Positions 1 to 9,308 of a DNA stretch of 64,000 nucleotides are shown here, piece after piece. The notes under the pieces were generated by a model. It had not been told where the DNA came from. It ran no database searches and saw only the letters and a program-made list of their open reading frames with translations. A program made the position numbers and the translations under genes. This DNA is from an uncultured Bryobacteraceae bacterium (GTDB taxonomy: Bacteria; Acidobacteriota; Terriglobia; Bryobacterales; Bryobacteraceae): positions 1 to 64,000 of the forward strand of contig CAKZUE010000007.1 of the NCBI GenBank assembly GCA_937920635.1, written 5' to 3'. The number at the start of each line of letters is the position of its first letter. Within the stretch, counting starts at the first letter, position 1.

Positions 1-187
1 CGGCTCGGATGCGGGTCGGATGAGGGTCGGATGGGGGGCGGATGCGGGCGGGGGACCGCTTGGTCGCGCCGTTGGCGCTCCCGCGCGGCTCGGATGCGGC
101 TCGGATGCGGGTCGGATGCGGGTCGGATGGGGGGCGGATGCGGGCGGGGGACCGCTTGGTCGCGCCTGCGGCGCTCCCGCGCGGCTC
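1..187. repeat. GC-rich tandem repeat at window edge
   Basis: About two copies of a 96-bp unit. The block from the run of six G's through the segment GGGGGACCGCTTGGTCGCGCC recurs with a 96-bp offset and almost no change. Inside each unit there is a shorter 11-bp periodicity built on TCGGATGCGGG. It ends a few bases before the stop codon of the adjacent hemerythrin gene and is cut by the left edge of the window, so the copy number is a minimum. No plausible coding use is seen; reading frames through it give only Gly/Arg/Ala-rich low complexity. Confidence 0.85.
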
Positions 188-189
188 TT

Positions 190-600
190 TCATGCGGCCC
201 GGCTGCGCGCCTTGACGAACTCGGCGAATTCCCTGTCGGTGCCAAGAATGTGCCGGTTGAGCCAGTCTTTGAGGAACTGCAGGATGGTCAACGAGACCGT
301 GGCGCGGCCCTTGAGCACCTCGGCTGCATATTCCTCGACTTTCGCCGTCAGGGCCAGGTGTTTCTGCTTGTGCGATGGCAGCGCCGGATAGCTCGCCTCC
401 GCCATCAGCCGTTCCTCTGTGGCGAAGTGATACTTCGTGTAAAGAATCAGCTCCTCCATCACGCGCATCAGCTCGCGCGGCTGGCTGCCGGCGCGCATCG
501 CCTGATGCAGCTCGTTCAGGATCTTCACGAGTTGCCGGTGCTGGCGGTCCATCTGTTCCACGCCCAGCTCGAGAGTGGGGTTCCATTCAATGAGAGCCAT
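190..600 (-). CDS. bacteriohemerythrin
   Basis: A 136-residue single-domain hemerythrin, a di-iron protein that binds O2 reversibly and is used by microaerophiles for oxygen storage, delivery or sensing. All expected iron ligands are visible in order: H21 in DRQH, H58 and E62 in HFATEE, H77 and H81 in HKQKH, and H117 and D122 in HILGTD. The length is what the stand-alone family shows, and there is no signal peptide, so it is cytoplasmic. The reading frame stays open far upstream, but the domain begins exactly at the chosen ATG (MALIEWN), with a GAGGA motif a little upstream. It follows a small exported protein on the same strand 59 bp upstream, and its 3' end touches the tandem repeat. Confidence 0.93.
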   Translation of the reverse strand: MALIEWNPTLELGVEQMDRQHRQLVKILNELHQAMRAGSQPRELMRVMEELILYTKYHFATEERLMAEASYPALPSHKQKHLALTAKVEEYAAEVLKGRATVSLTILQFLKDWLNRHILGTDREFAEFVKARSRAA

Positions 601-659
601 GGGGGATTTCGGAGTCCTCGCTCTCTTATCGGGCGGCGCAGGCGGGGTTTGAGAGGGAA

Positions 660-1058
660 TTATTTCTGGTGTGCGAGCTGATGCTGGCGGCAGTAGCGCG
701 AGCCGGGCAGCGCCGGGCGCGTGCAGCGCTTGCCGCTGTTGGTGATGGCGGCGCATCGGACCACGGGCGGCTTGCGGTCGGGCGCGTCTGCCGCGGACTC
801 GGCTCCCTGTTTGAGGGCGTCGAAAGAAGGGCGGTTCTGGAGCGCCCCCCGCTGTTCGCTCAGCGCCCGCATCAGCTTTTCCAGGCGGGCTTCCGCTTCG
901 GCCAATTGGGTCTTGACCTGAGCCAGTTCTTCGATGAGGGCGGTGATCCGGTCCGCCTCGCCAGCGCACGGGGACGCCGGGGGCGGCTCGGCCGCGGCCT
1001 TGCCCGTCAGGCACCCGGCCAGCAGCGAGACGAGCCACTCCCTGCGAGGCACCTTCAC
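660..1058 (-). CDS. small exported coiled-coil protein with C-terminal Cys/His cluster
   Basis: 132 residues. An N-terminal hydrophobic segment after MKVPRREW looks like a signal peptide, with a Cys (LLAGCLTG) that could be a lipobox-like site. Residues of roughly 35-70 form a charged heptad-like helix (ITALIEELAQVKTQLAEAE). The C-terminus carries CAAITNSGKRCTRP...YCRQH, a C-x9-C...C-x2-H pattern seen in the small zinc-binding DUF5763-like family, in which the cluster probably binds one metal ion. Function is unknown. It lies 59 bp upstream of the hemerythrin gene on the same strand, so the two may be cotranscribed, but no shared pathway is evident. Confidence 0.6.
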   Translation of the reverse strand: MKVPRREWLVSLLAGCLTGKAAAEPPPASPCAGEADRITALIEELAQVKTQLAEAEARLEKLMRALSEQRGALQNRPSFDALKQGAESAADAPDRKPPVVRCAAITNSGKRCTRPALPGSRYCRQHQLAHQK

Positions 1059-1090
1059 ATGGAATTAGTGCCTGGCGGCGGCGATTCCTC

Positions 1091-2611
1091 TCACAGTTCG
1101 AACCGGATTCCCTGCGCCAGGGGCAGATCGCGCGACCAGTTGATGGTCACCGTCTGCCGCCGCATGTATGCCTTCCAGGCGTCGGAGCCGGCTTCGCGCC
1201 CGCCGCCGGTCTCCTTCTCGCCGCCGAACGCGCCGCCGATTTCGGCGCCGGAGGTGCCGATGTTGACGTTGGCGATGCCGCAGTCGGATCCGCGCGCCGA
1301 CAGGAACGTCTCCGCCGCGATCAGGTTGCGCGTGAAGATGGCCGAGGAGAGCCCTTGCGGCACATCATTGTGCCAGCCGATGGCCTCTTCGAGGTCTGAA
1401 TACTCGATCAGATAGAGAATCGGCGCGAAGATCTCTTCCTTCACGATCGGCATGTCGGCGCGCGCCCGCACGAGCGCCGGCTCGACGAACCAACCGGCGC
1501 GTTCCAGGCGGCGCCCCCCGCAGATCAGCTCGCCGCCCTGATCGCTGGCCCGCCGCAGCCCGTCCATCATCTCTTCCACCGCCGCGCCGTTGACCAGCGG
1601 CCCCATCACCGTGTGCGCATCCAGCGGATCGCCGATGCGGATCTGCGAGTAGGCGTGCTTCAGCCTTTCGATAAAGGCCGCCGCAATGTCGCGGTGCAGG
1701 AAGATGCGCCGGATGGTGGTGCAGCGCTGGCCCGCGGTGCCCACGGCCCCGAACAGCACGGCGCGCAAGGCGAGGTCGAGATCGGCGTCCGGCTCGATGA
1801 TGACGCCGTTGTTGCCGCCCAGCTCGAGAATGGTGCGGCCCAGCCGTTTGCCCACGACCTCCGCGACGCGGTAGCCCATCTGGCAGCTTCCCGTAGCGCT
1901 GACCAGCGGCACGCGCGGATCGGCCAGCAGTCGCTCGCCCACCGTCGAGCCGCGCCCGATGGCGAGCGTGAACACGCCGGGCCAGCCGTTGTCTTCGAGC
2001 ACCTTCTGGCAGATCCGCTGTACGGCGACGGCGCACAGCGGCGTCTCCGAGCTCGGCTTCCAGATCACCGTGTCGCCGCAGACCGCGGCGATGAAGGCGT
2101 TCCAGCTCCACACCGCCACCGGGAAATTGAAGGCCGAGATGACGCCCACCGCGCCCAGCGGGTGCCACTGCTCGTACATGCGGTGCTGCGGCCGCTCGCT
2201 CTGCATGGTGAGCCCGTAAAGCTGGCGCGAGAGGCCGACGGCGAAGTCGGCCATGTCGATCATCTCCTGCACCTCGCCCAGGCCCTCGGCCAGGATCTTG
2301 CCCATTTCGAGCGAGACCAGCGCGCCCAGCGCCTGCTTGTGCTCGCGCAGGGCGAGCCCGATCTGGCGGATCACCTCGCCGCGCTTCGGAGCGGGGTGCA
2401 TGCGCCAGCGCAGGAACGTCTCGTGCGCGGCGGCGGCCACGTGCTCGTAATCTTCCGCCGAAGCCATCGCCACGCGCGCCAGCGGCTCGCCCGTGGACGG
2501 GTTGTAACTGACAAGATCGCCTCCGCCGGGGTGATCGATCCACGCGGCGCCGCACGCGCCCGGATTCCATTCGCCAATGCCGAGCCTGGCCAGGATCTCT
2601 TGAGGATTCAT
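1091..2611 (-). CDS. ALDH7-type aldehyde dehydrogenase (alpha-aminoadipate semialdehyde dehydrogenase)
   Basis: 506 residues, the size of the ALDH7 (antiquitin/AmaB) subfamily. These NAD-dependent enzymes oxidise alpha-aminoadipate semialdehyde to aminoadipate in lysine breakdown and also act on other aldehydes. The fold motifs are present: catalytic-support N162 in AFNFPVAVW, K185 in WKPSS, E263 in LELGGNN and nucleophile C297 in TAGQRCTT. The phrases GNNGVIIEPDADLDLA and FGAVGTAGQRCTT are typical of ALDH7 rather than betaine-aldehyde or succinate-semialdehyde dehydrogenases. The start is an ATG giving MNPQEIL. It stands on the same strand 49 bp downstream of agmatine deiminase; both act in nitrogen or amine catabolism, which would fit a joint polyamine/lysine-derived amine role, but no other lysine-pathway gene is here. 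Confidence 0.88.
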   Translation of the reverse strand: MNPQEILARLGIGEWNPGACGAAWIDHPGGGDLVSYNPSTGEPLARVAMASAEDYEHVAAAAHETFLRWRMHPAPKRGEVIRQIGLALREHKQALGALVSLEMGKILAEGLGEVQEMIDMADFAVGLSRQLYGLTMQSERPQHRMYEQWHPLGAVGVISAFNFPVAVWSWNAFIAAVCGDTVIWKPSSETPLCAVAVQRICQKVLEDNGWPGVFTLAIGRGSTVGERLLADPRVPLVSATGSCQMGYRVAEVVGKRLGRTILELGGNNGVIIEPDADLDLALRAVLFGAVGTAGQRCTTIRRIFLHRDIAAAFIERLKHAYSQIRIGDPLDAHTVMGPLVNGAAVEEMMDGLRRASDQGGELICGGRRLERAGWFVEPALVRARADMPIVKEEIFAPILYLIEYSDLEEAIGWHNDVPQGLSSAIFTRNLIAAETFLSARGSDCGIANVNIGTSGAEIGGAFGGEKETGGGREAGSDAWKAYMRRQTVTINWSRDLPLAQGIRFEL

Positions 2612-2660
2612 GCCTGCCTCCGGCTCCCCATTCTACGACCCCGGGCGCCGGCGCGACGGC

Positions 2661-3740
2661 CTACGCCCGCGGCTCCTGCTGCGAGAGGCAGTGCAGCGTG
2701 CCCAGACCCCAGATGAGATCGAGCGCATGGATGCCGATCACGGGCCGGCCGCGGAACAGCTCGGACAAAACGCCCAGTGCGGCGCGGTCGTTGGGATCGT
2801 TGAAGGTGGGCACGAACACGGCGTGGTTGGCGATGTAGAAGTTGGCGTAGCTCGCCGGCAGGCGCTGCCCGTTGAAGATGACGGGCGCGGGCATGGGCAG
2901 GGCAATGACCTCCGGCTTGGAGCCGTCTTCCAGGCGCAGATCCGCGATGCGCTCCCAGTTTTCTTCCAGCGGGCGGTAGTTGGGGTCGCGCGGGTTCTGC
3001 TCGCGCACGAGGACCAGAGTGCGCGGCCCGGTGAAGCGGCAGAGATCGTCGATGTGGCCGTGGGTGTCGTCGCCGGCGATGCCGCGCGTGAGCCAGAAAA
3101 CGTTCGTGGCGCCGAGCCACGCGCGCCAGGCGGCTTCATAGTCGCGGCGCGTGAAGCCGGGGTTGCGCACCTGCGTCTTCGGATCGAGGTAGCACTCTTC
3201 GGTGGACAGCAGCGTGCCCGCGCCGTTGACTTCGATGCCGCCACCCTCGGTGACGAAAGGGCGGCCGTTCCAGCGGGCGTCGAAACGGGGCAAGCCGAGC
3301 TGCGCCGCGGCCATGGCGGGCACGCGGTGATCCCGGCGCCAGTCCGGGTATTTGGCCCAGCCGTTGAAGTGCAGGTCCACAATGGCGCGGCGGGGCGCGC
3401 CTTTCGACCGCGTGACGAACACGGGGCCGCAGTCGCGCATCCAGCCGCGGTCCGTGCGGTGGCGGATCCAGTCGATGCGGTGCAGAGCCGCGCCCGCGCG
3501 GGTCAGATAAGACCGCGCCTGCTGCCCGGCGCGCTCGCTGCCCGCCAGAAGGCGCACGCGCTCACCGCGGCTCAATTTGGCGATGAAGTCCGCCATCGCC
3601 CAGCGCACGGCATCGAGCTTGCCGGGGAAGTCGCTTTCGTTCTGCGGCCAGGTGAGCCAGGTGGCGGCATGGGGCGCCCACTCGGCGGGCATCGCAAAGC
3701 CGGCTTCGGCGGGCGTCACGCGCGTCGGATCCAGAGCCAT
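2661..3740 (-). CDS. aguA: agmatine deiminase (peptidyl-arginine deiminase family)
   Basis: 359 residues. This family hydrolyses agmatine to N-carbamoylputrescine and ammonia, a step from arginine to putrescine. Catalytic motifs are in place: an acidic residue in RGWMRDCGPVF, the EGGGIEVNG stretch, the His-Asp pair in GDDTHGHIDDLC, and the nucleophilic Cys close to the C-terminus in GTLHCLSQ (about residue 351). The cytoplasmic start at MALDPTRVTPAEAGF agrees with family N-termini. N-carbamoylputrescine amidase, the usual partner, is not in the window. The family is reliable; the exact substrate is by similarity. Confidence 0.9.
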   Translation of the reverse strand: MALDPTRVTPAEAGFAMPAEWAPHAATWLTWPQNESDFPGKLDAVRWAMADFIAKLSRGERVRLLAGSERAGQQARSYLTRAGAALHRIDWIRHRTDRGWMRDCGPVFVTRSKGAPRRAIVDLHFNGWAKYPDWRRDHRVPAMAAAQLGLPRFDARWNGRPFVTEGGGIEVNGAGTLLSTEECYLDPKTQVRNPGFTRRDYEAAWRAWLGATNVFWLTRGIAGDDTHGHIDDLCRFTGPRTLVLVREQNPRDPNYRPLEENWERIADLRLEDGSKPEVIALPMPAPVIFNGQRLPASYANFYIANHAVFVPTFNDPNDRAALGVLSELFRGRPVIGIHALDLIWGLGTLHCLSQQEPRA

Positions 3741-3803
3741 GCCTGTTATTGTGCGAAATCAGGGTGGTGGCGCGCGATTTCTGCTACAACGGGACTAAGC
3801 CAG

Positions 3804-4532
3804 ATGCGGGGTTTCAGTCTCATCCTCGCGGCCGCGGCGCTGAGCGTGGCCGCGGCGCGCGGCGACAGCCGGAAGCAGGAGTTTTCCGACTTCACCACGC
3901 CGCTGCCGGTGGAGCGCGGGGACCGGCTGGTCATCGGTGTGGTCGGCGGCTGGGAGCGGTGGGACAACCCCGTGCGCGCCGTCCGGCGCACGGCCATCGC
4001 CATCAAACGCAAGCGGCTGCCGGGCGTGCACGTGGAGACGGTGGAAAACCACAGCCTGGAACTGGCCGAAGAACTGGTGGCCAAGGCGTTCGACTTCAAC
4101 CGCAATGGAAAGCTGGAGCCGGACGAGGCGGCGCAGGGCTCGGTCATCCTGTATGGACAGAGCCTCGGCGGGCGGGCGGCCTTGCGGCTGGCGCGGAAGC
4201 TGGATGAGTGGGGCGTGGCGGTGCCGCTGTTGATCACGGTGGACAGCTTCGGGCGGGATTCTTACGAGGTGCCGCCGAACGTGCGGCGGGCCGCCAATTA
4301 TTACCAGCGGGAGCACCTCTACATCAAAGGCGCGCCGGAGCTGGTGGCGGCGGATCCGGCGAAGACGCAGATCCTGTTCAACCGGAAGCTGACGTTGAAG
4401 AAGCGCGGCGAGGTGGAGGCGGACGAGCATGGCTGGCTCCAGCGGTTCTTACTCGATGAGCACGCGCGGGTGGAATACCTGCCCGAGGTGTGGGAAGAGA
4501 TCGAGCGGATGATTGTCGAAGCGGCGCGGTGA
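3804..4532 (+). CDS. exported protein with alpha/beta-hydrolase-like nucleophile elbow
   Basis: 242 residues starting MRGFSLILAAAALSVAAARG, a clear signal peptide. A GQSLGG motif (G-x-S-x-G) near residue 118 follows an ILY strand and precedes a helix, as in the nucleophile elbow of alpha/beta hydrolases and lipases. Later residues include LITVDSFGRDSY, where the Asp may belong to a triad, and an EF-hand-like loop DFNRNGKLEPDEA comes just before the elbow. No specific family was recognised; a secreted esterase or lipase-like protein is the best guess. The frame is open to the left through the antisense of agmatine deiminase; the ATG with the signal peptide was chosen, which also avoids overlap with the divergent gene. 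Confidence 0.65.
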   Translation: MRGFSLILAAAALSVAAARGDSRKQEFSDFTTPLPVERGDRLVIGVVGGWERWDNPVRAVRRTAIAIKRKRLPGVHVETVENHSLELAEELVAKAFDFNRNGKLEPDEAAQGSVILYGQSLGGRAALRLARKLDEWGVAVPLLITVDSFGRDSYEVPPNVRRAANYYQREHLYIKGAPELVAADPAKTQILFNRKLTLKKRGEVEADEHGWLQRFLLDEHARVEYLPEVWEEIERMIVEAAR

Positions 4533-4943
4533 GGCACGCCGCGGGCCGTCGTTTCCGTCATGACTGGGGGGCCTGATCGCCTCCACGGAGTGGCCCCGAC
4601 AGTGGCTGGCCGGCCGCGAACGGGGGCGAAAGATTGGCGCCGGGCCGGCCTATCCCCACCTTTCGATCAGAACCGCGACTGAAGCGAGCTCCAGTCCCGC
4701 GGGAAGGAAAGGCCCCGGCCAGGATCGAAAAGCGGCGCCTGTCGCACCAGGCCGGTGTGTTGTTCCGCTTCTCTCCATGAGGCAGTCCGGGCAAGCCTCA
4801 CCTGGAAACCGGCAAAAGCCCCTTGACCGCCTTCGCCCCCATGCAGCCTGTCCCCCAACGCGGGTATCCGTCCAAGAACCCCGATCCCCACATGCCCCTC
4901 TCCCGCCCGCGCCCGCACCTCCCCCGCTATCCTGAAAAAGCCC
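4533..4943. other. 411-bp gap without a convincing gene
   Basis: No reading frame here has a credible start, signal or domain; the longest minus-strand frame is Arg/Gly/Pro-rich and unlike a gene. The gap holds one copy of a dispersed palindromic repeat (listed separately) and, further right, a short CCTGTCCCCC string that also occurs in the other copy at the right end of the window. It separates the exported hydrolase-like gene from anmK and should contain the anmK promoter, which I could not place. Confidence 0.6.
4611..4669. repeat. dispersed palindromic repeat, family P, copy 1
   Basis: A roughly 58-bp element beginning CGGCCGCG, followed by a G-run, a short A-rich bit, TGGCGCCGGGCCGGCCT, then CCCC and a T-rich end. 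The G-run and C-run can pair, giving an imperfect stem. The same order of blocks occurs at the extreme right of the window (63941-64000). Similar G-run/CCTGTCCCC palindromes are common between genes in many bacteria, some of them tied to REP-associated transposases. No such transposase is present here, so that link is only analogy. Confidence 0.6.
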
Positions 4944-6092
4944 ATGCCTCGAAAACCCCTCCTGGCCGGCGGCATCATGTCCGGCACCTCCCTCGACGGC
5001 ATCGACGCCGTCATCGTCGAGCTCAACGGCCCGCGCGTCAACACCCTCGCCTTCCACACGGCTCCTTACCCGAAGCAGGTGCGCCACGCCCTTCTTGCCG
5101 TTTCCAACTCCGATACCCACACCCGCGACATCGCCCGCCTCCACTTCCTCCTGCCGGAACTTTACGCCCAGGCTTTTCTCGAAGCCTGCCGCAAGGCGCG
5201 CGTCAAACCCGCGCAGGTCGCCGTCCTTGGCTGCCATGGCCAGACCATCTATCACGAAGGCCGCCCCGCGCCATTCCTCGGCCGCCGCATCGCCTCCACC
5301 CTCCAGATCGGCGACGGCAGCGTCCTCGCCGCCCGCACGGGCGTCCCCGTCGTCTGCGACTTCCGCCCCGCCGACATCGCCGCCGGCGGCCAGGGCGCTC
5401 CCCTGGTTCCCTATGTCGATTACCTCCTCTTCCGCGATCCCAAACTGCGCCGCGTCGCCCTCAACATCGGCGGCATCGCCAACGTCACCTGCCTCCCGCC
5501 TGCCTGCCGGCCGGAAGACGTCCTCGCCTTCGACACCGGCCCCGGCAACATGGTCATCGATCAGCTCATGGCCCGCTTCTCCCGCGGCCGCCAGACCTTC
5601 GACAGCGGCGGCGCCTTCGCCGCCTCCGGCCAGGTCCACCCCGCCGTTGTGGAGCAGCTTCTCGATGACGGCTACTTCCGCCTCCGTCCCCCGAAGTCCT
5701 GCGGCCGCGAACAGTTCGGCCCTGAATTCGTCCAGCGCCTGCTCGATCTCCGCCTCAGCCCGGAAGACACCGTCGCCACGGCCACTTATTTCACCGCAGC
5801 CGCCATCGCCGACGGACTCGCCCGCTTCGCCGGCGCCGAGGACCACCCTCCGGATCAGATCATCGTCAGCGGCGGCGGCGTCCACAACAAAACCCTGCTG
5901 CGCTTCCTGCGCGCCGAGCTGCCCGACTCCGACATCGCCCGCAGCGAGGTCTTCGGCATCGACCCCGACGCCAAAGAGGCCATCGCCTTCGCCATCCTCG
6001 CCCGCGAGACCCTCGATGGCCGCCCCGCCAACCTCCCCTCGGCCACCGGCGCCCGCCGCCCTGCCGTGCTCGGCAAGCTCTGCCGGCCCTGA
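4944..6092 (+). CDS. anmK: anhydro-N-acetylmuramic acid kinase
   Basis: 382 residues, normal for AnmK. The enzyme opens 1,6-anhydro-MurNAc and phosphorylates it with ATP to MurNAc-6-phosphate in cell-wall recycling. Motifs: SGTSLDGID near the N-terminus (ATP site), [26 protein letters not shown] (with the catalytic Asp region) and [11 protein letters not shown] near the C-terminus. No signal peptide; cytoplasmic. The start ATG gives [16 protein letters not shown], matching family N-termini. MurQ etherase is not adjacent. The next gene on the strand, a fucosidase, starts 56 bp on. Confidence 0.95.
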   Translation: MPRKPLLAGGIMSGTSLDGIDAVIVELNGPRVNTLAFHTAPYPKQVRHALLAVSNSDTHTRDIARLHFLLPELYAQAFLEACRKARVKPAQVAVLGCHGQTIYHEGRPAPFLGRRIASTLQIGDGSVLAARTGVPVVCDFRPADIAAGGQGAPLVPYVDYLLFRDPKLRRVALNIGGIANVTCLPPACRPEDVLAFDTGPGNMVIDQLMARFSRGRQTFDSGGAFAASGQVHPAVVEQLLDDGYFRLRPPKSCGREQFGPEFVQRLLDLRLSPEDTVATATYFTAAAIADGLARFAGAEDHPPDQIIVSGGGVHNKTLLRFLRAELPDSDIARSEVFGIDPDAKEAIAFAILARETLDGRPANLPSATGARRPAVLGKLCRP

Positions 6093-6148
6093 ATGGCGCT
6101 CCCGCCGCCGCCGCTGAGGATAAAATCAAGCTTGCGCTGTTTTGTTTT

Positions 6149-8641
6149 ATGCCCTCGCGCCGCGAATTCCTTCTCTCCGCCGCCGCCGGCCTCGCGCCAT
6201 CTGAAGGCGCCCGCCCGGATCCAGCCTTCCGCCTCTGGTTCGACGAGCCCGCCGCCCACTGGAACGAGGCCCTCCCCGTTGGCAACGGCCGCCTCGGCGC
6301 CATGGTCTTCTCTGGCATCGACCAGGAGCTCCTCCAGATCAACGACGACACGCTCGTCTCCGGCGCGCCCGGCATCGACGATCTCCCGCTCGACGTCACC
6401 CGCCGATTCGATGAGGTCCTCGCCCTCCTCAGGCGGCGCAGGTTCGCGGAAGCCTCCGACATCATCACCCGCAACTGGACCGGCCGCTCCTGGCAGTGCT
6501 ACCAGCCCGCCGGCGACGCGCTCTTCACCGTTTCCGGCGCCGGCGGGCCCTCGGACTATCTGCGCGAGCTCGATCTGAACACAGCCATCGTGCGCGCCTC
6601 TTACCAGCGCGGCGAAACCATTTTCACCCGGGAATGTTTCGCTTCGTTCCCGCACAAAGTCCTCGTCGTCCGCTTTCAGGCCTCTTCTTTTGCCGGCCTC
6701 TCCGTCCGCGCCCGCCTCCGCAGCCCGCACCCTTCCGCCCGCGTCGAACCCCTCGGCCGCAGCGCCATCCGCCTTCGCGGCCGCGTCCCCGGATTCGTCC
6801 TCCGGCGCGCGCTCGAATGGGTCGAAAAGCGCGGCGAACAGTGGAAATATCCTGAACTCTGGCTCCCTGACGGCTCGCGGCGCCCCGGCGCGGCGCAGGT
6901 CCTCTACGAAGGAGAAGCCGGCAGCCGCGGCACGGAGTTCGAACTCCGCCTCGCCCTGCTCTTCCACAACGGCATGGCCGGCGTCGACCGCGACGGGCTC
7001 GCCGTCGACGGCGCCTCGGAAGCCGTGTTCCTCATCGGATCCTCGTCCTCCGTCCGCAAGAACGACCTCGACGCCGAAATGCGCGAGGCGCTCCGCTGCT
7101 CTTTCGACACCCTCCTGCACCGCCACCTGGACGACTACCAGCCGCTCTTCCGCCGCTGCACCGTAAGCTTTGGAGCCACTGCCCAATCCAATTTGCCCAC
7201 CGATGAGCGCATCGAGAAGTTCTCCTCCGGCAGCGATCCCGCGCTGGCCGCTCTCTGTCTGCACTACGCCCGCTACCTGATGATCTCCGGCTCGCGCCCC
7301 GGCTCCGAGCCGCTCAACCTTCAGGGCATCTGGAACGCCGAAATCATCCCCCCCTGGGCCAGCGGCTACACCCTCAACATCAACACTGAGATGAACTACT
7401 GGCCCGCCACCGCCGGCAACCTTCTGGAGTGCGCCGAACCGCTCCTGCGCATGGTGCGGGAGCTCAGCGCCTCCGGCGCCCGCGTCGCCCGCTCCATGTA
7501 CAGCCGCCCCGGCTGGGTCGCCCATCACAACACCACCCTCTGGCGAGGAGCATACCCGGTGGACAACGACGCCATGCCCTCCTTCTGGCCCATGGCCGCC
7601 CCCTGGCTGTGCCGCAATTTGTGGGAGCTGTACGAATTCTCCCAGGACCGCGCGCTGCTGGCCGAAATCTACCCGGTCATGAAGGGAGCTGCCGAGTTTT
7701 TTTTGGCCTGGCTGGTCGAAAATGACGAAGGATTTCTCGTCACTCCTGCCGGAAATTCTCCTGAAAATCTCTTCGTCTATGTCGATCAGGACGGACAGAA
7801 ACGCGCCGCCGGCGTCTGCATGGCCCCCACCATGGATCTCGCTCTGGCCCGGGATCTCTTCGCCAACTGCATCGCCGCCGCCGGCGTCCTCGGCATTGAT
7901 GAGGATTTCCGCCGCCGCCTCGCCGCCGCCCGCGCCCGTCTCCTGCCTTACCGTACCGGCGCCCGAGGCCAGGTGCAGGAGTGGCCCGAAGACTTCGAAG
8001 AGCGCGAACCCCAGCACCGCCACATCTCGCATCTCTATCCTCTCCATCCCGGCGCTGAGTGGACACCCGAGGAGACGCCGGAATGGTGCGACGCCGCCCG
8101 CCGCACTCTCGAACTCCGCGGGGACGGCGGCGCCGGCTGGTCCCGCGCCTGGAAAGTCTGCCTCTGGGCGCGCCTCCACGACGGCGAACGCGCCTACCGG
8201 CTTCTCTCGCGTCTCTTTGAGCCCGCCCGCAACGCCCCCGGCCAATACCGCCGCGGCGGCGTCATGCCCAACCTGCTCTGCTCCCATCCGCCCTTCCAGA
8301 TCGACGGCAACTTCGGCGGCGCTGCCGGCATCCTTGAAATGCTGCTACAGTCCCGGTTCCGTGCCTCGGCTGGCCCATCCGAACCCGGCTCGCGGCCGCC
8401 CCAGCCGCTTCCGCTCATCCACCTCCTGCCCGCTCTGCCTTCCGCCTGGCCCGACGGCGAAGCCCGCGGTTTGCGCGCCCGTGGCGGCTTTGAAGTGGAC
8501 CTCTTCTGGCGCGAAGGCCGTCTTGCCGAGGCACGCATCCGCTCCCCGCGGCCGAGACCGTGCCTCGTCCGCTACCGCGGCCGCACCATTGAAGTCCAGG
8601 CTCCTGCCTCCGTCGGCGAGTCCGCCTTCTCCGGCGCCTGA
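6149..8641 (+). CDS. GH95 family alpha-L-fucosidase (exported)
   Basis: 830 residues. GH95 enzymes remove terminal alpha-1,2-linked L-fucose (some act on galactose) by inversion. The family opening [20 protein letters not shown] and [10 protein letters not shown] is at residues 27-54. Conserved active-site regions follow: [39 protein letters not shown] and [12 protein letters not shown], the last holding the general-base Asp region. The N-terminus [14 protein letters not shown] resembles a short Tat-type leader, suggesting export with its cofactor-free fold. The gene lacks an obvious Shine-Dalgarno before its ATG. It probably takes part in plant or algal polysaccharide breakdown; no other glycan genes are adjacent except AnmK. 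Confidence 0.9.
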   Translation: MPSRREFLLSAAAGLAPSEGARPDPAFRLWFDEPAAHWNEALPVGNGRLGAMVFSGIDQELLQINDDTLVSGAPGIDDLPLDVTRRFDEVLALLRRRRFAEASDIITRNWTGRSWQCYQPAGDALFTVSGAGGPSDYLRELDLNTAIVRASYQRGETIFTRECFASFPHKVLVVRFQASSFAGLSVRARLRSPHPSARVEPLGRSAIRLRGRVPGFVLRRALEWVEKRGEQWKYPELWLPDGSRRPGAAQVLYEGEAGSRGTEFELRLALLFHNGMAGVDRDGLAVDGASEAVFLIGSSSSVRKNDLDAEMREALRCSFDTLLHRHLDDYQPLFRRCTVSFGATAQSNLPTDERIEKFSSGSDPALAALCLHYARYLMISGSRPGSEPLNLQGIWNAEIIPPWASGYTLNINTEMNYWPATAGNLLECAEPLLRMVRELSASGARVARSMYSRPGWVAHHNTTLWRGAYPVDNDAMPSFWPMAAPWLCRNLWELYEFSQDRALLAEIYPVMKGAAEFFLAWLVENDEGFLVTPAGNSPENLFVYVDQDGQKRAAGVCMAPTMDLALARDLFANCIAAAGVLGIDEDFRRRLAAARARLLPYRTGARGQVQEWPEDFEEREPQHRHISHLYPLHPGAEWTPEETPEWCDAARRTLELRGDGGAGWSRAWKVCLWARLHDGERAYRLLSRLFEPARNAPGQYRRGGVMPNLLCSHPPFQIDGNFGGAAGILEMLLQSRFRASAGPSEPGSRPPQPLPLIHLLPALPSAWPDGEARGLRARGGFEVDLFWREGRLAEARIRSPRPRPCLVRYRGRTIEVQAPASVGESAFSGA

Positions 8642-8714
8642 GCGCGCCGCGCTTGCCTTGCGCCTGGCCGAACACCGACAATGGCAATGATCCCCGTCCG
8701 AGGAGCCGTCCGCC

Positions 8715-9308
8715 TTGCTGAAATCCCTCGCCGAATACGAAGAACTCGCCCGCCGGGCCCACGGCCACCTCTGCGCCGGCCAGGTCCTCGGCATCCGCAT
8801 GGCCCTTCACGGGCTTTCTCTGCTCGGCATCGACGACCCCACGGGCGTCCACCGCAAGCGTCTCGTCACCTTCGTCGAAATCGACCGCTGCGCCACCGAC
8901 GCCATCGGCGTCGTCACCGGCTGCCGCCTCGGAAAGCGCGCCCTGAAATTCCTGGATTACGGAAAAATGGCTGCGACATTTTGCGACCTGGAAACCGGGA
9001 AAGCCGTCCGCATTGCAGCCCTGGAATCCAGCAAAGACCGCGCCCGCGAGCTCTTCCCGCATCTTGAAAAACCCGGCCTCCAGCAGATGGAGGCCTACCG
9101 CGTCCTGCCTCCGGAGGAACTCTTCTCCGTCCAGTGGGTCGATGTCCGGATCCTGCCCCAGGACCTGCCCGGCTTCAAAGGACCGCGCGTCTTCTGCGAT
9201 GCCTGCGGCGAACGCATCAACTTCGGCCGCGAAGTCGTCCGCGACGGCCGCACCCTCTGCCGCTCCTGCGCGGGCGAGCGCTACTATGATCCGCTGCCAC
9301 ATCACTGA
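8715..9308 (+). CDS. FmdE-like protein with C-terminal zinc ribbon
   Basis: 197 residues, starting at a TTG preceded by GAGGAG. The N-terminal domain has the FmdE signature HGHLCAGQVLGIRMA and the metal-binding-type stretch CATDAIGVVTGCRLGKR. The C-terminus is a zinc ribbon, CDACGE...CRSCAG. In methanogens FmdE co-purifies with molybdenum formylmethanofuran dehydrogenase; bacterial homologues occur without that enzyme, and some are linked to molybdenum enzymes or metal handling. No molybdenum or formylmethanofuran gene is nearby. Its last 23 bases overlap thiE, so the two are translationally coupled, which is the only functional hint. Confidence 0.8.
   Translation: MLKSLAEYEELARRAHGHLCAGQVLGIRMALHGLSLLGIDDPTGVHRKRLVTFVEIDRCATDAIGVVTGCRLGKRALKFLDYGKMAATFCDLETGKAVRIAALESSKDRARELFPHLEKPGLQQMEAYRVLPPEELFSVQWVDVRILPQDLPGFKGPRVFCDACGERINFGREVVRDGRTLCRSCAGERYYDPLPHH

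Noticed and set aside
601-1038. N-terminal extension of the hemerythrin open frame
   Set aside because: The extension overlaps the exported Cys-rich gene in another frame and shows no domain; hemerythrin starts normally at the later ATG.
4558-4794. 78-codon minus-strand open frame in the gap before anmK
   Set aside because: No start signal, no domain and it crosses the dispersed repeat; composition like antisense noise.
5855-8287. 810-codon minus-strand frame opposite GH95
   Set aside because: Shadow frame of the fucosidase, Gly/Ala/Glu-rich, no motifs.
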